Source: Physcomitrium patens (lineage: Eukaryota > Streptophyta > Bryopsida > Funariales > Funariaceae). From it: DNA of 64,000 nt. Positions 1 through 11,247 of this stretch are shown here, piece by piece. The DNA is taken from NCBI RefSeq assembly GCF_000002425.4, contig NC_037263.1, forward strand, positions 13,960,607-14,024,606. Direction: 5' to 3'. How positions within the stretch are numbered: position 1 is the stretch's first letter; each line of letters begins with the position of its first letter. The notes below the pieces were generated by a model. It was not told where the DNA came from and did no database searches. It saw only the letters and a program-made list of their open reading frames with translations. Position numbers and translations under genes: made by a program.

Positions 1-346
1 GTGGTAGGTGGAAAATTAAAACAATGTCTTAAGAGGATCATGCTATATTGTTTTTCACAGTTTTTGGACAAGAAGTTTGGTGTCAAAAACCTTGGATGCA
101 AACATTGGTGTCAAAGTACTCTTGGTTTCCCATTGCGTGTACTTTTTGGGTAGATAATTGCATCCAATGTTAATGCCCGTGAAATTTGGTATCATGAGCC
201 AGCTGTTCTCATAATCCTGGGATGTAATGGATAATGTTACGTTGCTATTGACAGATCTCAATTTTATTAGGCATAAAAATTCGAAATGAGGAATAACACA
301 TTTCGCTATCATAAATATTTCGCTTAATTATGATGTGGAACTGTTC

Positions 347-2474
347 TAGGAGGGACATCAAGACCGCACGTATAGAAGCGAATGAACCGCATTTAAGCGA
401 TGTCTCAGCTGAGGACCTCGGAACTGATAGTCCTGGTGCTGACAAAGATGTAAAATCTCAATCTGCAAAGGAAGCATCACATATGCGTGACTCCCTTGAG
501 GAGCAGGTGTTTTCTCAATTAAAATTTCACTTCTTCGTCTATGCTCTCTGCATTTGGATGAGTTTGACATCTTGTTTTGGATCAAGCCGTGGAGCTACGT
601 TTTGTTGTGGTGCTTAATTATCGAAGAGAATGGCCATAACGCTGGATTGTCATATTTGATCAAGTATGGTGGATAGGAAGCGTTCTAAGCTTTACGGGGT
701 GAATTTTCTTCAAGCTGATGTTGTTGCAGATTCAAAACCTATGCAGATATGGAATGAACCATATTGTTGTATTTGAACTCTGTGTATGCACAACCTAAGC
801 AAGCTTTTGGGTGCCCACCATAGCCTCTTGTATAGCCCTTTCACTTGGCTTTATTGATGGTCGACGTAGCCCCAAAGCAAATTTGTAATCTTCCCTGCAT
901 AACAAAGTGGCATAGTAAGTGAGGAATTACACATGACGGTGGGTCTTATCAACCTTGACGTTTTTGTATCTCAAGAGGTCTAATTGCTGAAAAATGCGCG
1001 ATGCAGTTGGCGGAAGTGAAGGATGATAATAAAGTTTTAGTGGATGAGAAGACCAAGCTTGAGGTAATGGAGCTGTTACAACATTTTTGGTTCAACGTCT
1101 TTGAGATGGAAAAACCTTGTCAATTACATCTGTATTTTGCTGTAGTAGTGGAATATATATAATGTGGACGTTTGTAGAACAGTGACTTGTTTTCGTAACG
1201 ATCTGCTCGGGATACAATACCTGCAGCAGCTATTTTGACATTTTGGAATATGTTGGCTCTAAGACGTTATATTTTTGTGCTTGCTGGTTTGCAGCTTGTA
1301 TTGGAGAGCAAGAAAAATGAGACCTCAGAGTTAAATGAGAAAGTTACAACACTAAATGAGAGAGTAGCCGGAGTGCAAGAAGATTGTAAGGGGTATCTTT
1401 CTAAACCCGGTGTATCTTTGGAACAAGAGTTCATGCATACACTTCCACAATCCGCTTTTGAAGTGTTCGTTACTTATGGACACATTTGAAGGAGTACAGT
1501 GTTGAACCTCATTTTTCTTATACGTTTGGCTTGTTCTTTCCTTATTTAATGGAGTTTTCACTTGCTAACTGGAGCCACTCCACTGGCTTTCCTTGAACGA
1601 AGCACTTGCTTCTTTTTAAGATAGTTTATTTGGTGCGTGTGAATATGTGTAAATTCTTCAGATGATTAAGGTAGTGATTGTGAAATTTAGATGAGCATAG
1701 ATAATACATCTTTATATTGAAAAATATAATCGAGTATTTCTTCTTTGCATAGACTTGATGAAGACTGTTTTTTATGTTTTATATGTATTTTTTTACTTTA
1801 TGGTTTTAACGCAGTTGGCGTAGTAGTTGAAAGAATAGTGGTTCTTACAATCAAATAAACACGGGATTGGGGTGTCATTTCAGGATAACTTCAAGGACGC
1901 GGAAGCTCGTGAAAGTGTACAAAGTGTTTGTTCGTGCGCAAGACGAACTGAAGAAGTAAAAATATCATTTTTCTATACTCTCAATCGTTAGCTTGTTTTA
2001 CTGTCTTTGTTGTCTCGGATCCATGCATAGTGCTTGGTTTCATAGAAATTTTGACCCAGTTTTGTGTGCCTCACTTTAACAACTTCACATTTAATGTTGG
2101 AAAGTTAAGTGTTCATATCATGTTGTGGTTGTTGTGACAGAGCACAAGCCAAGTTAATCAAACTGGTGGACGATGGTATTGTGGAATCATATAGCAAGAA
2201 TATGGATCTGAACAATATGAAAGGTTTACTTCCATCCCATGGTGGAATGTTTGGAGATACTGCGACTCCACTTGATGGCTCTATCTCTCTGGAAGCTACG
2301 CAGAGGTGAATGACAAGTGCAACCAGATCTGATAACTTACTGCAGATTATATTTTAAAACTCTTTTGGAAGGATCCATTAGCGATGTTTCGTTCATTTGC
2401 TTGGCTGTACATGCACGACATTGGAGTTACGTATTTATCATTATGCAGGCTCGCTGGTTATCAGAAAGGATGCT
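347..2474 (+). CDS. Exon-like blocks of an unrecognised coiled-coil protein (5' end probably outside the window)
   Basis: Several open blocks end at good splice donors: 351-506 (acidic, ends GAGCAG|GT), about 988-1062 (charged, heptad-like, ends CTTGAG|GTAATG), 1293 to about 1390 (LVLESKKNETSELNEKV, clear coiled-coil composition), about 1876-1957, and 2141-2307 (contains AKLIKLVDDGIVES). A last block begins near 2450 and reaches a stop at about 2474. K/E-rich, leucine-spaced stretches support a coiled coil. I do not recognise the family. The phases of the first two blocks do not join with canonical acceptors, so the model is provisional: the gene may be decayed, or I may have missed short exons. 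Translation in the + direction and the spacing of blocks by T-rich introns are the main arguments that this is a real gene. Confidence 0.3.
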
Positions 2475-2509
2475 AAGGTTGAACCACCGAACGTGGTAAA
2501 ATGCCGTCC

Positions 2510-4565
2510 TTGGTTGAGGATCAGTGACCTCATCACTACAGCTCAAGATAGAACACTCTCTACAGAGTAATTTGCAGCAGGCAGGCACGGAATCAAAATG
2601 CAACAATACGTGGAATGGCAGTAGCCTTAAGAGAGCTATTTCAGGCATTGGTGAAGGCTTCAGCCAAATGCTTGTTTTGGAAGAAAGGATCATAATTCAG
2701 GATTTCGACTTTATATTCTGCTTATAATTCGCGAAAGATGTTTGGCATTGCAGTTCGAGTCAAAGAAGGAACTGTATGATTTTCATTTCTTGGTACCTGA
2801 AATGTGAAAATCTTTCACCTACTTTTGTCGTTGTACACAATCTGTCATGTGAGCAATTCACTGAGTAATCCAGTTGACGAAAGACCTAGGTATGGGTCTG
2901 AAATTTGCACCTTTCTATGTTAGGTTGCCAAATATTTATACAGAACGCCAGTTTGCACGTATTATGATTAATTTGTGATTTGACGCGACGTAAAAAGTTG
3001 AAATATTGGTATACTTAAAAAGTACAAATAATGTTTTTCCATCATACCAATCAATTACCTCCCATCCCCAATAATGTATTTTTCCTGAATAATGTATCCT
3101 CGGTGGAGTATTTCTCTTGGGTAAGTTTCCTTGTTTGAGAACCTTGAAATATGCTTGTTCATAATTTCATTGTGTTGTTTTGTGTATTTGTTTGTTAGAT
3201 TTATCTCAACAACAATACTTTCACTGATATTGTTGGTTCATAGATGTTTTTTTGTGATGAAAAGACGAGAACAGGTTGTCTTTTCATGCAAAGTAAAAAC
3301 GCATGACTATTTGTAAGGGGATTTTGAACACACGAAAACATATTGATTGTAACCTGTTAAATATGACTCCAATAATAAGTAATACCTACATATACTTGGG
3401 AAATTACTCAGTATCTTGTCAAAGAAATTACTCAAAGTTTAAAACCTAATTTGTCATACAGCATTATTTTAACTATGATCATTGTGTTGATTATTTGGTA
3501 TATTATTCAGTAGCTATTTCCTACTTATATTTACTATTATTTTTGTATGAAGCCAACATCAAATTTTGATTTAGAATGGTAGAAAATGGTATTTATTCTA
3601 GCATTTGTTTACAAGGATGACCAAGACTTTTAGTGTGTCAACTTGAAGAAAATTACTTTTAACATCTTCATAATGATAAACAATACTTTTGGAAAATATA
3701 AATTTAAAAGTACAGATAATGAATCACAAGTGTTTCTAATTATTCTATCGACACACCATTACAAATTGGGGATTGATATTCACTCCAATGTAATGCAATT
3801 TTGCAAAACATATATCCAAGCTCACACATTGACTTTTTTACTTCATTTGCCTCTAATCCATGCATGCCTTAAGACACAGATATTAGGCATTTACATGAGA
3901 TGTGAGCAGCTCATAGACAACCAACCAATTGTAAATATCATGGGATAATAATGCTTGAACGGTGATACTTGTAAAAGTTTACATAACAGAAATTGAAACA
4001 AGCATCATTGACAGCTTGTTGCATAAAGACCTGCCAGTTAGGTTCCAATTGTAATCTCGGTTAGGCCATGATCTAGGCCTTCATGGGGATCGCATGAAAC
4101 ACTAAGTGCCACTCCCATTCCAGCCTCAGTGAAGACTTCTCCTTAACGAAGACATTACGATACTCGACCTTGGTTTCTCAAAACAGAAGGAAGCATTCTA
4201 AACAACGATGGAATCCACCATTTCTATTCAGAAGAATTTGAAATGCGAATGGATTACGTTTAATTGCGCACTGAAGTGCATTCAAACACTCATCTCACAT
4301 CATGAATGCGCAGACTGTGCCATATTCCAGTACAACCCAGTTACTGCAAGGAACATTGTAACTTTGGTCCTGATAAAAATGGATATCAACTATTTTGTAT
4401 ATGAGCCATGCAACCTGAGCTGCATATTGTGCTCAGCCTGAAATGGAAGCACAAACGCTACAAAGGACTAAATCAGACATGTGCTTATGTAACAGGAAGA
4501 CCTTACGAGCCAGAGAATGTTGACGGCGTGAGAGCGTAAAATCCAGGAAGATGAGGAAAATGGCT
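2510..4565. other. Intergenic DNA, no gene recognised
   Basis: AT-rich sequence with scattered short ORFs in all frames, none with a recognisable motif. The portion from about 4000 to 4565 lies just 3' of SCAI, which reads leftward, and is less AT-rich; it probably holds the SCAI 3' UTR and polyadenylation region. Confidence 0.5.
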
Positions 4566-7500
4566 TCAGGAAAGATCATTAGGGTATCTGTCATCAGAAT
4601 GTTCTTCCTCACTCGCTTCTCCTGTTGAAAAGTCTTCACCAGTTGTAGTTGCCTCATCCTTAAACAATCCACTCAAGCAGTCAGCGTTCTTAGTGTTGCT
4701 TAGTTTGCCATCGAATTGATCCAAAGCTCCGAACTTGGTTGCCATCAGATAGATTACCATTTCCACTACTTTCGACGTAGGGAGGAGCTCATCTGGTAGA
4801 GGCGGATAGCATCGAGGCATGTGTTCAGGTTTGTCTCGATATTTTGAATGGAGACCAAACACTGCGCGACAAAATATGAACCTGAAAATTGTGAAACTCA
4901 ACAAGATCAAATTCCCTGGCATGATTAAAAGGACGACGTCATTAAAGTAAACATTGTCGTAGAAGAGAAACTGTAGCAAACCATAGCAAGTTTATACCTG
5001 CAAGTTAATTGACGCAAAAACGGATCTCCGAGTATCCTTGCCCAAGCAGGGTCAATCATCGCCGAGTCTAAGACGTTACCCCATTCAGCAATAAGTGTGG
5101 CAAACAGTCTCTCGGTCTGCTCAAAATTTCCCTGCGCATGGTATTTCTTGTACGCATTATTCGACAACATCCTTGTATTAGACCATGAATGTTAACGCCG
5201 AAAAACCATGGGCTGATGAATCTGACGAGGGTTCAAACCTGATTCAATCCTCAAAGATGCGAATAAAGTGCAACTTATGCATGTCAAGACGCGGTTGCGA
5301 CAAAGATTCATTACCTTTGACATGTTCTTGCTGGAAGACTGGATTACTCGGCAGAATGCAAGCAGTGGGGCAGTAAGAAAGAATGTAAACATGTTGCCGC
5401 TGCTCTTAGATGAAGAATATGTCGAAGTTGCGCCTTCATCTTCCAAACCCACCAGGCTAGGAGATAGCAGCAGTATTGCTTGTTCTCCTCTTTCTTCTCC
5501 TATAATGGACTGTGAATGACAGGAAAGTTCACTCCTTATGTAGTAGTAAGTACAGTATTCTTATGTACAAGAACCAACAGGCATCAAAATGGAATTCAAA
5601 TATGAAACCATGTAGATGATAAAAAAAAAAAAAAATACACGATAATAAAGGCCTAGACATGAAAATTGTTGTGACACTACCTCAAATACAAAGCTATTGG
5701 CGCTATCAATTATGATGAACAAAGGCCGCCGTGTGAATGGGAGGATGTCAATTGGATAAAGAAAGTTGAAACCTGTGTATTCAAAATTACTGTGATCAGA
5801 TAACCCTGTCAGCTACGATACGATTGAAATCATTATCTGCAAACTGAAAGAAATGTCATGAAACTAAGGGCACAGTCTAATATCCTACCTGGACTCCTCT
5901 TGGATCCAAGCCATAAACCAGGAGATCCGACTCCCCGAGGTTCTGATGGTGAATATTTCGCTCGTATTTCTTTCGTGTTGGTGGCTGTACTGGGTGTTTT
6001 CTCAAATTCATCCACTACTGCTATCTCAGCATCAGGGATTACTTCGGTGTGTGGAACATAAGAATTTGCATTCTTCAAGCTCAAAGTAGGCGTGAGAGAA
6101 ACGACTCCTTTCTTTGATGGTTGAGGAGCTTCTCCCAAATCCTGAGTTGACATGCTCATCGAAAGACTACGACCTGACCTTCCTACAATCACCAATGAAC
6201 AAGGACAGACTTAGAGGCTTGACAGACGTTGACCGAAGAAGTTAATACAAATAAAATACAATGATATAGTCAGATTCAGAGCTCCACTCACCAGAGGCCG
6301 AAATGTAAAGAAGAGCGATTCCATCACAAGGAAGCTCATCACAAGCAGTAGCCAAAACCTGGTATCGGAGAGCACAATGAAGTATTGACGTCTGAGTTAA
6401 CCATGAGATTATAAGAACTGTAATGTTACATGTTAAATCGCCATAGACACTAGGAAAGAGGTACAAGTAACAAGAGAGTTCCTTGCGCTTTCAATATACT
6501 CTTTTGGGGAAAATTGAGAAACAATAAACCCACCAGAAGCAATTCTTGTACTGTAGGTCGGTAAAGAATATATTTGTGAGGATTCGGCGGCAAACTCGGA
6601 TCGGAAATGTCCTCCGACACTCCAATTCCGCCAGAGGCTCCAATTCCCATGGATGAATCAGTACGCGCCTTAAATAGTGATCCACTTGGCTCCCATTCAA
6701 GAGCTTGTAGCATTCTGAATGTATCCAGTGTCAGCTCACTGAATTTCACCTGGCATACGCACAAGGCCATCTCCCTAATTACAATGATAATCCTTGTTAC
6801 AGTATTAACTAGTATCAGCCAAAAGAAAACTTTACACGAGCTTCGTAGATTCAGAGACTGCTGGTACTTAGTAAAAATATGTGTGACATGATCATCTCCA
6901 AAAGATGGCTGGGGGACAAATAGGGAGATGGGAAAGTGAATCCTTACCTCGTGGTGATAATAGCTTGCAAGTATTGAATCCTTCAGGTGCAAAGGCTTCT
7001 TTCCCTCAACTTTGTGGACCGACGAAATTATAGACGGATGAGGATCGTAAAGAAGACAGTATCGTAAAGATCTGCTCGTTTCACAAGCACCATCGGCTTT
7101 CATAAAACGCCCAATTTCCTGAACCACTATCTTCCAATCCTTAGCATCTGTACCCTGAAAAATGTTTCCAGCACCATTCCCGCTGTCAGCAACAAATGCA
7201 CGCCTGAAGTGCTTTACTTTTTATCGCTATGACATTAAGAAAATAACCTCATTCTAGAACTTCCAAGCTGTGTAGCAGAAGACTTGGTGGCAGGACTTTG
7301 CAGGGAACCAAGACAAATTTCAATTCAGAACCTAAAATTTGTGCAGCTGAAGGGAGGCACAATGTTTTATAATCCACTGACCTCACTAAAAGTTCGAGCA
7401 TATTCGTCTACAAGGGACCGAAGTTGGCGCACAAGAAGTTGGACAGTCTCCCTGCGATTGAGAAGAAGACAAATGACGATGAAGCGAGCAGTATATCTAA

Positions 7501-8205
7501 GTTGTTTGTTTGCAAGCGCCGCATCTTTGTCAAGTTCCTTAAAATATTCTCGGCTCTGAATGGCTTGGTAAAATATATACGATTCGATAAGGAATTTGGA
7601 GTCACTAGTGCGAAGATAGTAATTGTAGTACAACTGCCCTATGCGGGATGCAATTTCTCCAATTTCCCAACGTTTCAACCCCATCTCCAACAATTTTACC
7701 CGATTGTCTTGCTGAAACTTCCATAGCTTAGAGTACACCTGTAATCTCACATGGTTCCAGCAATCAAGTCAAGATACTGCATATACATGCATTGTTGGGA
7801 AGGATTTTATTGGATCAGCTTTATCAGCGGATCTCATTTATCACAAGCTGAGGAGAAATGACTTCGAAGAAACAAATCATCTCTATACAATCAGATAAAA
7901 CTTGAATATTTTACGATGATAAAAAGATCCCGTCGGGTACTGTCAAATCCGTAGCCAGACAAGAGCCCCCAACTACAGAATACGTAAACGATTGCTTGGA
8001 ATATAATCATCAAGACAAAATAGTTGCCTGCAATACAGTGGGCATCTTTACAAACTTGCTACGAAACCTGGAAAGCTTTGTGGAAGTAGAAGTCCCATTT
8101 GTTGCGCCCGTATGCAGGAAATTCTCGAAGTCTCGCGAACTTGTTATAAGCTTTATCCACTAAAGCTCGATATTCTTCACTTGTTGAATGCACGCGAGGT
8201 GCCAT
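4566..8205 (-). CDS. SCAI: SCAI homologue (suppressor of cancer cell invasion family)
   Basis: SCAI-family proteins are nuclear cofactors: in animals they repress MRTF/SRF transcription and act in double-strand break repair. The plant role is poorly known. Exons by splice signal and phase: 8205-8068, 7738-7382, 7154-6948, 6749-6534, 6358-6292, 6182-5889, 5772-5681, 5509-5315, about 5169/5145-4998, 4881-4566. Family-typical blocks are the N-terminus (MAPRVHSTSEEYRALVDKAY), KRWEIGEIASRIGQLYYNYY followed by LRTSDSKFL in exon 2, NFLYPIDILPFTRRPLF in exon 7, TFFLTAPLLAFCRV in exon 8, and DPFLRQLTCRFIFCRAVFGL across exons 9/10. The start is the first ATG of exon 1, preceded by untranslatable sequence. 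The predicted product is about 680 residues, near the family size. Exon 6 is a low-complexity S/T/P insert. The exon 8/9 junction does not close in frame with the obvious AG at 5170; an AG about 24 bp further in does. The C-terminus is acidic. Confidence 0.9.
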
Positions 8206-10189
8206 GGCGCTCGAGGGCAAAGCCTCATGACCAATCTACCTGGAACATACCCATCAACAAATGCCTCTGTTAAATTTAAAATCCGATCTGCCGATACAAT
8301 CACAAAAGCCTCTGGGCACTAAAAGCGTAAAAATCTGCACACGCCGAAACCTACACCAGAGACACACTACAATAGCATACAAGCTCTCAAATGCATTGTC
8401 TCCCTCAGCAGCACAGCAGGCAGAATACAACAGCTTCATTGCGTTCAGATCCTTTCTCGCAATCTTCCATCTCTCATATGAAGACTAGGCGAAATTACAT
8501 ATCACGACAGGTTTACAAGGTCCAAAAATTAGTTGCACGTGAAAAGTTATGGATCATAGTGCAAATCCTCTTTTATACGTCATTTTCCCCAAGTCTTTCG
8601 AAAACTTGAATATTTATGAAGCTCGTGTCTGAGTTGGCGGTATCGCTGAGCAGCTGAAAGGAAAACGGGAGATGAGTGACGTACTCTCAGATCACGTCGT
8701 CAATCTGTCCACTTCCAGAACCCACTCACAAGGTCCACCGAGACCGCTAGTTGTACTATCTACCTCCAAGTAGTACAAAGTACCGTCCTAACACCACGGG
8801 GATATTCTGCTAACACCCTAGTCCCTTGGGCTTCAGCAGTCGACACAGATGGACTATGAATGTGCACACATCATGATTGAGTGCCGTTAATTCCAACAAA
8901 CAGAATTAAATCTCTCCAACGAAAGCTTCAACCGACCAAACGCAAACGCCAGGTTCTCGAAGAGCCAGAATGGTACAACCATTCCACGAAGATCCTATGT
9001 GGGGTGAAAGAAGTGCGACCGTAAGTACGTACCAGAATCACGTGTACAACATGCTCGCATATACAGATAGGTTCCAATCACGCCAAATTATGCAAGTTCT
9101 CGCATGCTTCTAGAGAACAGAGTATCACCACTGTCTTTCCATTGTAATCCCGAGCATGCTGATGGTAGCAACAGATGGCTGAGAAAAAGAAGCCGATAGA
9201 AAGAATTTCGCAACGATCATAACGTATTTGGACCCTTGTGTAACAGCAATGATATACGTAGCGCATCAGTCTGGCCGTAAGTTTCACCTCTCGTTATCCG
9301 ACTGCACTCGGCGGCAATCTGAACCTAAGACTGCAGCACCCCAAAGTAATGCAACCACAGAGGGGAGGAATCGTTGAGAGCCCCCTGTTGAAACCAAAGC
9401 AGGGAGAACAAAAGAGCAAAAGTCGCCCATCCAAATGCTACTACGCTGAGAGACAACAACAATCTTGTAGTTCTCAATAATATCCCAGTTTGTGTGGGGG
9501 AAACATTTCAACAAACAAGATTTCGACCCCCACCATCTCAAATTGTGAGGAAAACAGCCCACACAAGGCACCGAGCGTGAAAGACTTCGACGATGATAAA
9601 AGCTCCACCATCAAGCTGAATATTAGGTTGCGATCGGCTGAAGAACCGAGGCACTCTAGTGATTATCGGAAACATAGACCATACACAAGCATCAGACCGA
9701 TAAAGATCCCCTCGGTAACACTACGCCCAAATCCAACACCCCAAAAGCAAGACAAAGTAAGCCATCTCAGCACATTTAAACCGCAATTTAACCTATACAG
9801 ACAACTCATCACAAAAGTTCACTTCTACGATCGACTAAAACAAATGCCTGCCACCTAAGACACTCCATTCCGCCACAGACATAAAATTATCAGTGCATGG
9901 AGCTGCACCTCCAAGCCTGCGCCGCTTCGAGTTTCAAACATCATGGACAACGCGCGCTCGCTGAATCCATTAATGGCAGCGCAGACATGCGTTCGACGCG
10001 GCAGCGCAGCGATGGGACCATGTGCGCCACGGCGATCGCTCGATCAGAGGATTTACATGGACTGCTGCTGGCTTGAAGGGAAGTGAGTTGGAGGCAGGAG
10101 AGGAATCTTTGCGGGCCGGGTTGTGGGAGATATGTAGGATCCGACCGAGAGCACCGGGCTCGGCAGGGCCCTAAAGTCTGGGCAGAAAC
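8206..10189. other. Upstream region of SCAI, no gene supported
   Basis: Moderate GC sequence lying between two outward-facing units (SCAI to the left, a small ORF to the right). It probably contains SCAI 5' UTR and a shared promoter region. ORFs of 60-120 codons occur on both strands at 9284-9858, but they overlap one another, have no recognisable motif and look like chance in CpG-containing DNA. The segment 9950-10080 is the most GC-rich part. Confidence 0.45.
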
Positions 10190-10591
10190 ATGGAGCCGAT
10201 CCCACGTGAAGAGGAATTTTGCAGCGTTACAGGATTTTCCTACTATGTCCGGTTTCGATTTGTGCTAATTTCCTCCGACAATCGGCTGGATGGATTTCTA
10301 TCAGCACTACAAGACGAAATAGCTGGCAGTTTTCCCGTTTGGATAATCTCATCGTTGTTTGAAGAGCATCTCACCACACCGCATACACCTGAGGATCGAT
10401 GGTGCCTTGAGAGATCCCTCGAGAAATTGCTTCGATTCTTCGAAGTGGGTCGAAATCGAAATTCCTCTGATTCCAGCTGGGATTCCGAGAATCGTGATAA
10501 AATATGGTTCTTGATACCCGTTGGGGTTCGATGGAATGATATTTCCAAGGAGAACAAGAACCATTTACGGTTGCTTGTTGAACATGCTTGA
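10190..10591 (+). CDS. Hypothetical 133-residue protein
   Basis: A single uninterrupted ORF starts at an ATG in an acceptable context (ACATGG) and ends at TGA. The product is acidic, with a hydrophobic N-terminal third (YYVRFRFVLISSDNRLDGF) and a middle rich in aromatic and leucine residues (WCLERSLEKLLRFFEVG). I see no known domain. The reverse strand also carries shorter ORFs, so coding status is uncertain. It faces away from SCAI and converges on the CLASRP gene. It might be the coding part of a lineage-specific gene or an exon of a longer transcript. Confidence 0.35.
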   Translation: MEPIPREEEFCSVTGFSYYVRFRFVLISSDNRLDGFLSALQDEIAGSFPVWIISSLFEEHLTTPHTPEDRWCLERSLEKLLRFFEVGRNRNSSDSSWDSENRDKIWFLIPVGVRWNDISKENKNHLRLLVEHA

Positions 10592-11247
10592 GAGGCAGCA
10601 AGGGAAGAGTGTCACGATTGCAAAAACAGAACCATGCTTGGCTCCCAAAACATTCCTGTCGATGATCTGATTGTTCGGACCCTTATGGGACAGAATTTGC
10701 ACAGCAGAGCGAATGTTTGCTGCAGTACAGTCCAAGCTGCTGCAGGTTTTGCCTCGATGAATACGCGTGTCAAGCTCTACCTACCACTTGGCGAGAGACA
10801 ATACTGCGCGTAAATACGAGAAAAACCAAGTGGTCTGCTGCAAATAGTCCTTGGTTCTGATAGTTACGGATCAAAAATTTAACCATGCGCAGCAGCAGCA
10901 GCAGCAGCACTAGGTATACACTTATGCTTGGTTCGACTCACAAACTTTTGTTTGCTTCCTGAATAGAGCCTGAAAAGCAAGGCCAGCTTGCTAAAGCGCG
11001 TCATGCTAGTTCAATGCGGGTATTCCCCTGATGAACATTCATAGTCATATGTACAATGTCTGAATAAATGGTTGAGTTGGAAGCCACGAAGTCATCCTCC
11101 ACTTCAAGCATGTTGAAAGAGGAATGGAGATACTTCACGTGGCTCGAAACTCCAGCTACGCTCAATGTGGTTCATGTGGGAGTTCAGTGTGGACAACGAG
11201 AGAAAACAAAAGGTACTCGATCCCACTACTCCACATGTCGACTAAAC
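10592..11247. other. Short convergent intergenic region
   Basis: Lies between the 3' ends of the small + ORF and the CLASRP gene. It contains a GCA trinucleotide tract near 10888-10908 and no recognisable coding sequence. It probably carries the CLASRP 3' UTR. Confidence 0.5.
10887..10909 (+). repeat. (GCA)n trinucleotide microsatellite
   Basis: About seven tandem GCA units in the intergenic spacer, likely to vary in length between individuals. Confidence 0.9.

Noticed and set aside
9284-9858. ORFs of 95 (-) and 122 (+) codons upstream of SCAI
   Set aside because: They overlap on opposite strands, have no motif, and sit where a promoter and leader are expected.
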